A stretch of 28,338 nt of DNA from JAUVHV01 sp964523875 (GTDB lineage Bacteria > Omnitrophota > Gorgyraeia > JABMRG01): NCBI GenBank assembly GCA_964523875.1, contig CAZGAS010000013.1, forward strand, positions 1 to 28,338. The letters run 5' to 3'. Position numbers and translations under genes: made by a program. Numbering within the stretch: position 1 is the stretch's first letter; each line of letters begins with the position of its first letter. Positions 1 through 7,377 of this stretch are shown piece by piece. A model generated the notes under the pieces. The model saw nothing but the letters and a program-made list of their open reading frames with translations, was not told the origin of the DNA and did no database searches.

Positions 1-198
1 GGGGACAGATCACTTGCTATTAACAGGGGACATCTTGACAAGCTATCAACAGACAAAAAACTAAAATCCGCGTTTAACCCGGCTCTCGAGCGCTATATTG
101 CCCTCTATGGACGAACCAAGATTGGCACATACGGTTTTAGTCTCATGCAAAAAAAATTCGACCTTGCAAAGATGGCTGATGGCATATATAATATATAG
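1..198 (+). CDS. 3' end of an unidentified gene, possibly a glycosyltransferase
   Basis: The first forward frame is open from the window edge to a TAG at 196-198, giving 65 residues of a C-terminus. The end, with GFSLMQKKF and then an Asp-Leu..Met-Ala..Ile-Tyr pattern, resembles the last helices of GT-B glycosyltransferases, but no catalytic motif is visible, so the product is a guess. It ends 11 bp before the ExeA-type ATPase on the same strand, so the two are probably co-transcribed. The first bases (GGGGACAG, and a second GGGGACA at about 27-33) resemble GGGAC-type repeats seen elsewhere in the window, so the left edge could be repeat-derived rather than original coding sequence. Confidence 0.4.
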   Translation, partial: GDRSLAINRGHLDKLSTDKKLKSAFNPALERYIALYGRTKIGTYGFSLMQKKFDLAKMADGIYNI

Positions 199-209
199 AA
201 GGTATCATT

Positions 210-1028
210 ATGTATAAAGAATTCTACGGACTAAAAGAGAACCCCTTTAATGTTACAAGCGACCCGCATTTCCTCTACATGAGCAAGCGGCATAAGGAGG
301 CACTCGCTTCCCTCATATACGGCATCGAGGGGCGTAAAGGCTTCATAGAGATCACAGGCGAGATAGGTACGGGAAAGACAACACTCTGCCGTGCGCTTCT
401 AAACGAGCTTAGCGCTAAGACAAAAACCGCGTTTATATTAAACCCCCGTCTTTCAGGCATACAATTCATGCGCGCTGTTATAGATGACTTCGGCATCATA
501 GTAAAGAGTAACTCTAAAATCGAGATGTTAAAGGCACTCAACCAGTTTCTCATTGAGCAGCTTGCCTCTGGTAATAATGTGGTACTTATAATTGATGAAT
601 CTCAGAACCTAAGCAAGCCCCTGCTGGAAGAGATAAGGTTATTGTCAAATCTTGAGACCGAAAAAGAGAAACTCTTACAAATAGTACTTGTAGGCCAGCC
701 TGAGTTAAAAGTAAAGCTTGGCTCACCTGAACTGGCCCAATTAAAGCAAAGGATAGCGGTAAGGTACCATATATATCCTCTTGAAAAACCTGACATCGAA
801 AGCTATATACACCACAGGCTCAGTGTCGCCGGCGCGGAAAGCGGTAGTATATACTGGAGTGACGACGCTATCAACGAGTTATATAACTACTCAAAAGGGG
901 TACCCAGGCTTATGAATATAGTCTGTGATAGAAGCATGCTGCTTGGATATGTGCGGGAGATAAAGGCCTTCCATAAAGACGTGATATTAAGAGCGATCTC
1001 TGAAATAGAAAATACGGTGTTACAATGA
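210..1028 (+). CDS. ExeA/GspA-type AAA ATPase
   Basis: This 272-residue protein is a general secretion pathway A (ExeA-like) ATPase. It opens with the family signature YKEFYGLKENPF. Walker A is at residues 50-57 (GEIGTGKTT) and Walker B at about 124-130 (VVLIIDESQNL); a sensor-like region with IVLVGQPEL follows. It stops after the AAA module, so it lacks the transmembrane and peptidoglycan-binding parts of full-length Aeromonas ExeA. Such short forms occur in type II secretion/pilus clusters and exopolysaccharide/exosortase loci. A GAAGGT ribosome site precedes the ATG. It overlaps the GspB-like gene by 4 bp (ATGA), and the pair probably act together at the inner membrane. The family call is secure; the exact system served is not shown by this window. 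Confidence 0.9.
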   Translation: MYKEFYGLKENPFNVTSDPHFLYMSKRHKEALASLIYGIEGRKGFIEITGEIGTGKTTLCRALLNELSAKTKTAFILNPRLSGIQFMRAVIDDFGIIVKSNSKIEMLKALNQFLIEQLASGNNVVLIIDESQNLSKPLLEEIRLLSNLETEKEKLLQIVLVGQPELKVKLGSPELAQLKQRIAVRYHIYPLEKPDIESYIHHRLSVAGAESGSIYWSDDAINELYNYSKGVPRLMNIVCDRSMLLGYVREIKAFHKDVILRAISEIENTVLQ

Positions 1029-1585
1029 GCATTATAAACGATGCCTTGCTAAAAGCAAGGCAAAGAAAAACTGCAAAACCTGAAGATACCACAACAACGG
1101 TTAATACCTCCGCCAAGAAACCTTACACAGGCACCATCTCGCAAAAATCCACAATAGAAAACAAGCCAACAATTCGGAAAATTGCAAAGCCTAAAAAGGA
1201 GAAGTTTTACACGCTTATCTATGTTGCTGGGATACTTTCCCTTATCTTAATCGGGATATTACTTTTTAAATATAGCGGCTCAAATAATCCCCATATTCAG
1301 ATAGCACCCATATCTACTTCTAAAAACCTTGGCCTCCTGCCAAATCGGCCTGCTGATAACACACGTACGGAAGGCGTCTTAATACCCGCGGACAATAGGG
1401 ATACTGCCATACCGGGATTTTTACTGACAGGCATTATACATGGGGAGGGTGCTTCTATGGCCATTATAAATGGTTCCGTATATATGGAAGATGATATGAT
1501 TGGCAGCGCTAAGATTTTCAAGATAACAGAGAACACGGTTATTATTGAAAATGGGGCAAAGATGTTGGAATTAAAGGTTAAGTAG
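1025..1585 (+). CDS. GspB-like inner-membrane protein
   Basis: The 186-residue protein starts with MSIINDALLKARQR, which matches the amphipathic N-terminus (MSxIxDALKKA) of GspB/type II secretion B proteins. One transmembrane segment follows at about residues 61-83, then a Pro/Asn-rich periplasmic linker. The C-terminal domain (about 130-186, GIIHGEGASMAIINGSVY) fits the T2SS-B pilotin-like domain that builds small beta strands. Its start overlaps the ATPase stop (ATGA), indicating translational coupling; GspA and GspB homologues form a complex that helps secretin or pseudopilus assembly. The gene converges on the HD-GYP gene with only 7 bp between stop codons and no obvious terminator. No secretin or pseudopilin gene is in the window. 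Confidence 0.75.
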   Translation: MSIINDALLKARQRKTAKPEDTTTTVNTSAKKPYTGTISQKSTIENKPTIRKIAKPKKEKFYTLIYVAGILSLILIGILLFKYSGSNNPHIQIAPISTSKNLGLLPNRPADNTRTEGVLIPADNRDTAIPGFLLTGIIHGEGASMAIINGSVYMEDDMIGSAKIFKITENTVIIENGAKMLELKVK

Positions 1586-1592
1586 GCCTTGT

Positions 1593-3077
1593 CTAAAAAT
1601 TACGCTTAACTTCCTTGGCAAATGCATCTACCACAATCGGATCAAACTGTGTACCGCTGTTTGCTTTTATCTCCCTAACAGCTATATCCTTGCGCATAGC
1701 CTTCCTATAGGGCCTGTTTGATGTCATGGCTTCATAAGCATCCGCTACAGCTATAATACGTGATTCTAATGGTATCTGCTTTCCTTTTAAACCATCTATA
1801 TATCCCTTGCCGTCATAACGTTCGTGTTCATGGTATACAATTGGTATAATGGGCCTTAAACGCGGAAGATGTTTTAATATAGATACAGCGTAAGCTGGGT
1901 GTCTCTTTATTATGGACCATTCCTTCATCGTAAGCTTACCTGGCTTAAGTAGTATCCTATCAGGTATTCCTATCTTACCTATATCGTGAAGCATACTCGC
2001 GAGCTTGGTCTTTTCAATAATATCACCAGAAAGCTTTAATCTCTTCGATAACACTGTGGCAATCTTTGCAACCCTGCGTGAATGGCCATGTGTATAATGA
2101 TCGCGGGCATCTATAGCGGCGGCTAAAGATATAACGCTGCCTTCGTATAGCGCGTGAACCTCCTCAAAAAGGCGGCAATTACTTAGCGCTGTTCCGGCCT
2201 CGTAAGCAAGTATTAAAAGCAGTTCCGCGTCATCTTTATCAAAAAAGGGTTTATTGCGGCGTTTAGCTAAATTTAAAACCCCTAAAACCATACTATCAGC
2301 CATAAGTGGTATGCTAATCGCGGACTTTACACCTAATCCACGCATCAACCCTTTTATATGCGCAGAAACATTATTCCCCTTGCTTATAATCAGAGGTTTT
2401 GCTGTCTTGGCAACTCTTCCCGCAATACCCTGCCCAAGCCTTAACCTGGTATTAGCGGCTATTTTTTTTGGTATGCCAATAGAATTCTTTATGTGTAAAA
2501 AGCCGTCATTCTCCAAAAGCATAAGCGATGCCCTGTCAGAATCACTCTCTATAACAGCCGCCTCGAGGATAAGACTGCAAAGTTTATCCTGGTTTTTGAC
2601 ACTGATAAACTTTTTGCCATATTTCATTACGGTCTCGAGTCTGGCAAAATCTTTTTTCTTGTAAAAACCGGAGAAACATATAATAGCGTAATCTATCTGG
2701 TCAACCATAATATTCATACTAAGTTTTATCTTCTTAGGATCGTGAGAGTACTCATCAGAGAATATCTCAATGAGTATAGTACGCAAGATCATGAGCCCTT
2801 GTATGGCGTCTGTGGCGTTGGACGCGCTAAGATAATCCTGGAAAACAAGCCGTTTTATTACGCAATCGCATGATTTCATTCGGGGGTTTTGTATATCAGA
2901 GGCAAGGGCCTTGATAAAATCTGCCATTCCAGAGGCGTGTACCTTTCTCGAAATGATATCCCTGTCTTTATGATAGCCAGGTATATCAAATATAGATAAA
3001 GACCAACGCTTTACTATAGGTTTACTATTGGCCTTTAAAAACCGTGTTATCTCTTTTCTTATAGGCGTATTCTTCAT
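1593..3077 (-). CDS. GAF and HD-GYP domain signalling protein
   Basis: This 494-residue cytoplasmic protein has three parts: a helical N-terminus (about 1-130) resembling the RsbR/RsbRD N-terminal domain, a GAF sensor (about 160-300), and an HD-GYP domain (about 310-490) of the class that hydrolyses cyclic di-GMP. Core residues are visible: GHSRRV near 331, HDIGKIGIPD at 364-373, RHPAY near 392, and YHEHERYDGKGY near 415. Two departures stand out: the usual HH pair before E is EH, and GYP is GYI. It is the last gene of an operon; 3 bp separate it from the SPOR gene stop and no Shine-Dalgarno is seen, suggesting translation coupled to the upstream gene. There is no transmembrane segment. Cyclic di-GMP as the substrate is inferred from the family. 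Confidence 0.88.
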   Translation of the reverse strand: MKNTPIRKEITRFLKANSKPIVKRWSLSIFDIPGYHKDRDIISRKVHASGMADFIKALASDIQNPRMKSCDCVIKRLVFQDYLSASNATDAIQGLMILRTILIEIFSDEYSHDPKKIKLSMNIMVDQIDYAIICFSGFYKKKDFARLETVMKYGKKFISVKNQDKLCSLILEAAVIESDSDRASLMLLENDGFLHIKNSIGIPKKIAANTRLRLGQGIAGRVAKTAKPLIISKGNNVSAHIKGLMRGLGVKSAISIPLMADSMVLGVLNLAKRRNKPFFDKDDAELLLILAYEAGTALSNCRLFEEVHALYEGSVISLAAAIDARDHYTHGHSRRVAKIATVLSKRLKLSGDIIEKTKLASMLHDIGKIGIPDRILLKPGKLTMKEWSIIKRHPAYAVSILKHLPRLRPIIPIVYHEHERYDGKGYIDGLKGKQIPLESRIIAVADAYEAMTSNRPYRKAMRKDIAVREIKANSGTQFDPIVVDAFAKEVKRNF

Positions 3078-3080
3078 ATA

Positions 3081-3728
3081 TTATTTTGGCATATTAACGA
3101 TAAAGCTGTCCTTTATGCCCTCTCTGGTTTGGAGCCTTTTCATCTTTTCTTTAGCTGACTTTTTATCATTAAAACTACCAGCGAATACAATAAATTTATC
3201 TTTACCTGACGTGAAGGATGACTTATATATAAAAGGCTTATAGCCTTTAGCATCCAAAGTGGATTCTAATTTTTCCGCGTCAGCAAGCTTCCCTGATACC
3301 GCGACCTGGATAGTATAATTCATCTTTCCAACCGGAACCTCTGTCCGCGGCGGGCTTGCCCTGTGAAAAGATACCTTTCTGGTTGCTGTCACTGTAATCA
3401 ATATAAACAGAAAGACTATAATAGAAGATATGATAATGAGCCGTAACTTCTTAGCGTTTACACCTTTTATCCTGTCTAATCTTCTTTTTGCCTGTACCAG
3501 TTCCGCTTTAAGCGCTGCCAATTCACTGCATATCTTAGATCTATCCTGGTCAGACTCTTTGTCAGACTCTGACACCTCCATTTGTATACTTTTTTGTCTC
3601 TTTGACAAGCCCGGGCCAAGGGCATCCGTTGATATCCCTACAGCGCTGCCATATAGTCTATTTCTGATATCTTCTTCTGATAAACTATTTGATACCGGCC
3701 TCTTTCTGGTATTAAAATTAAAAGCCAT
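3081..3728 (-). CDS. Membrane-anchored SPOR domain protein
   Basis: A 215-residue single-pass protein. The first 95 residues are cytoplasmic, with a charged, probably coiled-coil stretch at about 65-90. A transmembrane helix follows at about 96-115, then a short periplasmic linker and a SPOR domain (about 136-213), seen as YTIQVAVSGKLADAEKL and then FIVFAGSF followed by a second basic helix. SPOR domains bind denuded glycan strands of septal peptidoglycan, so a role in division or envelope remodelling is likely. The ATG directly abuts the TAG of the thioesterase gene, so the two are almost certainly co-translated. A second SPOR protein of the same topology is encoded at 7378-7941; the two are not close copies. 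Confidence 0.85.
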   Translation of the reverse strand: MAFNFNTRKRPVSNSLSEEDIRNRLYGSAVGISTDALGPGLSKRQKSIQMEVSESDKESDQDRSKICSELAALKAELVQAKRRLDRIKGVNAKKLRLIIISSIIVFLFILITVTATRKVSFHRASPPRTEVPVGKMNYTIQVAVSGKLADAEKLESTLDAKGYKPFIYKSSFTSGKDKFIVFAGSFNDKKSAKEKMKRLQTREGIKDSFIVNMPK

Positions 3729-4121
3729 CTATGATAATACCTCTCTTAGCATTTGCGGCATGCGCTTAGGCCTGCCTATAGTATCTGTAAAAACATGCAG
3801 GGTTTCTCCTTCTGTCAAAAGGTCCTGATCCCGCATCACCTTATAGGCGAAAGTAATACTACTATTTCCTATTTTAGTTACGCTGCATACTATATCCAAA
3901 AAATCGTCATATCGCGCCGGAGACTTATAACGACAATTAGCCTCTAGGACCATCATGCGCAGGCCCATCTCCTGCTCTATCTCACGATATGTATGGCCCA
4001 TGTGCCGCAAAAGTTCAGTGCGGGCAACCTCAAACCAGACTAAATAATTTGAATAATAGACTACACCCATCTGGTCTGTCTCTTTATAGCGAACCCTCAA
4101 GCTAGTAGTATGTACGATCAT
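3729..4121 (-). CDS. ybgC: Acyl-CoA thioesterase, YbgC/4HBT family
   Basis: This 130-residue protein has the hotdog-fold 4-hydroxybenzoyl-CoA thioesterase signature: DQMGVVYYSNYLVWFE at about 16-31 contains the conserved catalytic Asp and the VVYYSNYL helix. YbgC-type enzymes hydrolyse acyl-CoA or acyl-ACP thioesters, and in many Gram-negatives ybgC lies next to tol-pal genes. Length and ends are normal for the family. It sits between a GNAT acetyltransferase 40 bp upstream and a SPOR protein directly downstream; the partner supports an envelope connection, although no tol-pal genes are present here. Substrate chain length cannot be read from the sequence. Confidence 0.85.
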   Translation of the reverse strand: MIVHTTSLRVRYKETDQMGVVYYSNYLVWFEVARTELLRHMGHTYREIEQEMGLRMMVLEANCRYKSPARYDDFLDIVCSVTKIGNSSITFAYKVMRDQDLLTEGETLHVFTDTIGRPKRMPQMLREVLS

Positions 4122-4161
4122 TATCTAGCCTTATAAAACAGGCACTCCGCGCGTCATCCGA

Positions 4162-4623
4162 TCAATGTATCTTGTAATGAAGGATAACGATCTCGACATC
4201 ATTAAATACAAACCGTTCCTTCTCAACAAAACCTTTATTATCCTGTAAAAGTTTTATGGCCGCCTCCATCTTAGACGTTGCCCTGAAAACAACTCTCTTA
4301 TATCCATTCATCTTACAAAAATCAAGGGCAGTATCAACAAGTATGGAACCAATCTGCCTGCCTCTGTGACTTGTATGGACAAATAGCCTGCGCAAAAGGG
4401 CCGTGGAATCGCCATCCTCTTTCATGCCTACTGTACCTATTACCTCACCATCCTCCTCCGCTACCAAAAACTTCTCTCTCAAAGATCCATAGGCATCCGC
4501 TATATTACTAAGGTCCCCATATTGGTATGCCTTCTCCTGTGCAGGGTATTCCTTATTCATAATAGAGCTGATAAGCGACTTGACGCTTGATAAATCTGTT
4601 GGATGAAACGATCTAATCTCCAT
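4162..4623 (-). CDS. GNAT family N-acetyltransferase
   Basis: The 153-residue protein fits a single GNAT domain: N-terminal helices, then VAEEDGEVIGTVGM (strands 2-4) and an acetyl-CoA loop near LFVHTSHRGRQIGSILV, where the usual R/Q-x-x-G-x-G/A signature appears as RGRQIG. A final strand ends near the C-terminus. The acceptor substrate is not predictable. It is the first gene of an operon that continues into the thioesterase, SPOR and HD-GYP genes, preceded by a strong promoter and the ribosome site AAGGAGAG about 8 bases before the ATG. The family assignment is firm; the role is unknown. Confidence 0.82.
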   Translation of the reverse strand: MEIRSFHPTDLSSVKSLISSIMNKEYPAQEKAYQYGDLSNIADAYGSLREKFLVAEEDGEVIGTVGMKEDGDSTALLRRLFVHTSHRGRQIGSILVDTALDFCKMNGYKRVVFRATSKMEAAIKLLQDNKGFVEKERFVFNDVEIVILHYKIH

Positions 4624-4655
4624 TAGCTCTCTCCTTATAAATAGTAGTAACTTCT

Positions 4656-4684
4656 AATATATTATTAAATTATTAGAATGTCAA
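4656..4684 (-). promoter_or_regulatory. Sigma-70 promoter for the GNAT-HD-GYP operon
   Basis: Read on the minus strand, a perfect -35 TTGACA (4684-4679) is separated by 17 bases from the -10 TATATT (4661-4656). The predicted start of transcription, about 7 bases further on, gives a leader of roughly 26 nt before the ATG at 4623, containing an AAGGAGAG ribosome site. This is one of the clearest promoters in the window and sets the beginning of the four-gene operon ending at 1593. Confidence 0.75.
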
Positions 4685-4734
4685 TCAAATTGGTGCTTTA
4701 AGCAATTTTTTTATTTCTATCTATCCACAGGCCA

Positions 4735-5826
4735 CTATTTTAAACGCTTCAAAATCGCTGACTTTATAATCTCGCGCGGCACTTTATCGCATACAACAAC
4801 GTGGCCTATATCAACAGGTAATATCCAACGCCTCTTCCCCTTTATAATCTTTTTATCATATGCTGTGGCTCCAAGAACATCATTAGGAGATATACCTTTG
4901 ACAGAGACAGGGAGCCCAACCTGCTTTATCAGGGCCTCTACGCGGTTAGCTATAGGGGCCTTTGTCATTCCCAGCTTAAGCGCGATATCAAAGGCAGCCA
5001 TCATGCCTATGGCAACAGCTTCTCCATGGTTAATAGACCCTTTATATGATGACGCTGCCTCAATCGCGTGTCCAATGGTATGACCAAAATTCAATATTGA
5101 CCTATAACCAAGCTTTTCACGTTCATCAGCGGAAACAACCTCTGCCTTAAGCTTGCTGCAGCGTGTAACCATATATTCTGTACATGCCTTGTTAAAATCA
5201 ATTATCTTAGAGGTATTCTTCTCAAGATAGCCAAAAAATCTCTTATCAAGTATTACGCCATATTTGATTATCTCCGCCAGGCCATTACGTATCTGGCGAT
5301 TAGGTAAGCTTCTGAGAGTAAGGACATCTGTTAACACGATCCTTGGTTGATAAAAAGCGCCTACAAGATTTTTAGCGAAGTCTAAGTCTATCGCGACCTT
5401 ACCTCCTATGGCAGAATCTACCTGCGCGAGAAGTGTTGTAGGAATCTGTACAAAGGCCACACCACGGCGGTATGTGGAAGCGACGAAACCTGAAAGGTCT
5501 CCTACTACGCCTCCACCAAGGCCTATGACACACGTCCCCTTGCCTTTATCAAATCTGGCAAGGCCTTTAATAACATTAAACCAGCTTAAATGAGATTTAG
5601 CCTTTTCTGAATCAGGTATTAAACAAAACGCGGCATCCATTCCAGCGGCCCTTATAGACCTGCTTAATCTATCTCCATAAAGAGATCTTATCTTTTTATT
5701 GGTTACGATAAAACAGGCTTTCGCGATATTTAAGGTCTTTATCGCGCTCCCCGCGGAAGAGAGTATCCCTGCCTCTATGCAAATATTGTAGCTTTCCTTA
5801 CCGAGATTAACCTTTACCTTGTTCAT
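4735..5826 (-). CDS. aroB: 3-dehydroquinate synthase
   Basis: AroB (363 residues) converts DAHP to 3-dehydroquinate, the second step of the shikimate pathway, using NAD and a divalent metal. The sequence shows the NAD-binding glycine motif GLGGGVVGDLSGF, the conserved stretch QIPTTLLAQVDSAIGGK, and the metal-binding histidines in FGHTIGHAIE and NHGEAVAIGM. Length and ends are normal. It is transcribed alone from its own promoter; the gene for the next enzyme, aroQ, is about 19 kb away inside a different operon. A ribosome site, AAAGGAA, lies close upstream. No sign of truncation. Confidence 0.96.
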   Translation of the reverse strand: MNKVKVNLGKESYNICIEAGILSSAGSAIKTLNIAKACFIVTNKKIRSLYGDRLSRSIRAAGMDAAFCLIPDSEKAKSHLSWFNVIKGLARFDKGKGTCVIGLGGGVVGDLSGFVASTYRRGVAFVQIPTTLLAQVDSAIGGKVAIDLDFAKNLVGAFYQPRIVLTDVLTLRSLPNRQIRNGLAEIIKYGVILDKRFFGYLEKNTSKIIDFNKACTEYMVTRCSKLKAEVVSADEREKLGYRSILNFGHTIGHAIEAASSYKGSINHGEAVAIGMMAAFDIALKLGMTKAPIANRVEALIKQVGLPVSVKGISPNDVLGATAYDKKIIKGKRRWILPVDIGHVVVCDKVPREIIKSAILKRLK

Positions 5827-5852
5827 TTAATATTCCTTTATGTATTAGTATG

Positions 5853-5881
5853 AGTATAACAACATAAATATAAGCTGTCAA
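5853..5881 (-). promoter_or_regulatory. Sigma-70 promoter for aroB
   Basis: On the minus strand TTGACA (5881-5876) is followed after 17 bases by TATACT (5858-5853). Transcription would begin near 5846, about 20 nt before the aroB ATG at 5826. The match to consensus is nearly perfect. The promoter lies just downstream (in transcription direction) of the 30-bp inverted repeat at 5949-6011. Confidence 0.75.
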
Positions 5882-5948
5882 GAATAGAACTTAAGAAAAA
5901 AATTAAGTATTAAGAATTAAGTATTAAAATAATAAAAGCATGCAATGG

Positions 5949-6011
5949 GGGACTATTATTAGGGACAGCTACTAATTAGGTTAATTAGTAGCTGTCCCTA
6001 ATAATAGTCCC
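5949..6011. repeat. Perfect 30-bp inverted repeat of GGGAC type
   Basis: Two perfectly complementary 30-nt arms (5949-5978 and 5982-6011) flank a 3-nt spacer. Each arm contains GGGACTATTATTAGGGACAG, so GGGAC occurs twice per arm. GGGAC/GTCCC hairpins like this are typical of the REP-like elements mobilised by Y1 (RAYT, IS200-like) transposases, although no transposase gene is in the window. There is no T-run after the stem on either strand, so it is not a classical terminator, but it separates the M50 gene end (6035) from the aroB promoter. The flanking 5881-5935 stretch is AT-rich with short direct repeats of AAGTATTAA. Confidence 0.8.
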
Positions 6012-6034
6012 TAATAATAAAATGGGAAAAGATT

Positions 6035-6655
6035 TTAAAAAGAGATATGCAGGCCCAGATATTTTACTACAATGAGTACAATACCATATATCAGCTTTCT
6101 CAATATCCCAGTCCATAGAAGCAGAATAATAATAATAAAACCATACGGTTGTATTTTATTGTATTGAGCAATATATTGGTACGGCAAGAGAGCACTAACA
6201 ATGCGTGAGCCATCAAGCGGGGGTATAGGAATAAGATTAAAAACAGCGAGTATTATGTTGATAATAATACCAAAAACTATGACCTGGCCAAAGATTGTAG
6301 ACGCCAACATAGGCATAAGCTTGATTATAACACTTAAAATCACGGCAAGAGAAAAATTAGCAAAAGGCCCTGCTAAACCTACCCAAAGCATATCACGTTT
6401 CGGATTCTTTAAACTCATAAAATCGACAGGTACAGGCTTTGCCCAACCTATAGGGGGGATATGCGCTAAGGTAAGGAGCAGAGGTAAGATTATCGTTCCA
6501 AAGGGGTCTATATGGACAAGAGGATTTAAGGTAAGCCTTCCCATATACTTGGCTGTCGGATCGCCTAGCTTGTACGCGACATAGCCATGGGCAAATTCAT
6601 GTATAGTTATAGCGAATATCAGAACTACAAATTGTAATACAATGTAAAAAAGCAT
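6035..6655 (-). CDS. Site-2 protease family membrane metallopeptidase (M50)
   Basis: This 206-residue polytopic membrane protein belongs to the small M50 (YwhC/Rip2-like) group. The zinc motif HEFAH is at residues 19-23 in the first membrane helix, and the third ligand lies in NLIPIPPLDGSRI (Asp148). It has several hydrophobic segments and no PDZ domain. Such proteases cut substrates inside the membrane, but the substrate here is unknown. It is the last gene of the operon starting at 7941, separated by 25 bp from the tRNA-binding protein gene. In many bacteria small M50 genes sit next to translation genes such as trpS, so the context is not informative about function. Confidence 0.9.
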   Translation of the reverse strand: MLFYIVLQFVVLIFAITIHEFAHGYVAYKLGDPTAKYMGRLTLNPLVHIDPFGTIILPLLLTLAHIPPIGWAKPVPVDFMSLKNPKRDMLWVGLAGPFANFSLAVILSVIIKLMPMLASTIFGQVIVFGIIINIILAVFNLIPIPPLDGSRIVSALLPYQYIAQYNKIQPYGFIIIILLLWTGILRKLIYGIVLIVVKYLGLHISF

Positions 6656-6680
6656 TATTCATTACCCCTGGCAAGCTAAT

Positions 6681-7001
6681 CTATTTAATAACCGACCCAG
6701 GCGGCAGGGGCCTATCAAGAGTGAGGATTGAGAGTGTTTTATCTCTTGAACCGGCAAGCAGCATGCCATTAGATTCTACGCCTCTTATTGTAGCAGGTTC
6801 AAGATTAACAATAATCGCGACATCTTTACCAATAAGCTCTTCGGGCGTATAGTGCTCTCTTATGCCTGCCACAACTTGCCTCTTCTCATCTCCTAAATCC
6901 ACATCCACTACATAGAGCCTGTCAGCGTCAGGATGATTTTTAACTGCCAGTACCCTGGCTGTCTTAATCTCAACTTTTTTAAACTCATCAAAGGTTATCA
7001 T
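6681..7001 (-). CDS. Stand-alone tRNA-binding domain (MetRS C-terminal type)
   Basis: The 106-residue protein is a complete OB-fold tRNA-binding domain like that at the C-terminus of methionyl-tRNA synthetase: FKKVEIKTARVLAVKNHPDA, then KRQVVAGIREHYTPEEL, then VNLEPATIRGVESNGMLLA. In some bacteria this domain is a separate protein that dimerises and assists MetRS (beta subunit); a related stand-alone form is CsaA. The start matches the usual domain start, so it does not look like a broken MetRS. Its neighbour upstream is the PVC small basic protein, which may also be linked to translation. Whether the genome's MetRS lacks its own C-domain cannot be seen here. Confidence 0.88.
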   Translation of the reverse strand: MITFDEFKKVEIKTARVLAVKNHPDADRLYVVDVDLGDEKRQVVAGIREHYTPEELIGKDVAIIVNLEPATIRGVESNGMLLAGSRDKTLSILTLDRPLPPGSVIK

Positions 7002-7030
7002 GGTATTATCCTTAAAAAGCAGCGGTTAGA

Positions 7031-7324
7031 CTATTTCTTGGCCTTATCTTTCGCTTCAGCCTTTGGCGCCTCCTTAGGCTTTGCCTCCGCGCCTGCAACC
7101 GGAGCTGTTCCTTCAGCAGCCATGGCATCCTCACCATCAACCGCTTCTTTCTTATCTTTCTTGAATTTCAGTTTCATTACCTTTACCTTGGGAAGGCCAA
7201 AAATAGAGTTTTTACCTTCTTCCCACTTTTCCTCTTTCTGAAGAAGTAAAAGTCTGGCAAGGCGCTTTAAAACGCTCTTCTGCTGTTTACCTTTTCCACT
7301 TTTAAAACTTGGATGTACTGACAT
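7031..7324 (-). CDS. PVC-type small basic protein with charged tail
   Basis: The first 55 residues match the small basic protein family (TIGR04137 type) found in Planctomycetes, Verrucomicrobia and Chlamydiae: MSVHPSFKSGKGKQQKSVLK, then KEEKWEEGKNSIFGLPKVKV. The molecular function of this family is not established; its size and charge fit an RNA- or ribosome-associated protein, which is inference. Here the protein is 97 residues because of an extra Ala/Glu/Lys/Pro-rich tail (about 58-97) that is low in complexity. Start choice is firm because of a strong AGGAGGT ribosome site 8 bases before the ATG. The gene lies between a SPOR protein (53 bp upstream) and a tRNA-binding domain protein (29 bp downstream). 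Confidence 0.8.
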   Translation of the reverse strand: MSVHPSFKSGKGKQQKSVLKRLARLLLLQKEEKWEEGKNSIFGLPKVKVMKLKFKKDKKEAVDGEDAMAAEGTAPVAGAEAKPKEAPKAEAKDKAKK

Positions 7325-7332
7325 TTTTTATT

Positions 7333-7339
7333 ACCTCCT
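7333..7339 (-). promoter_or_regulatory. Strong ribosome-binding site of the small basic protein gene
   Basis: Minus-strand AGGAGGT at 7339-7333, 8 bases from the ATG (7324-7322). It is much closer to consensus than the ribosome sites of most other genes in the window and indicates high expression of the small basic protein. Confidence 0.7.
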
Positions 7340-7377
7340 GATTAAATTTTTTAAAATAACTTCAACCAATAGAGCAA

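Noticed and set aside
5949..6011. Inverted repeat as a Rho-independent terminator
   Set aside because: No T-run follows the stem on either strand.
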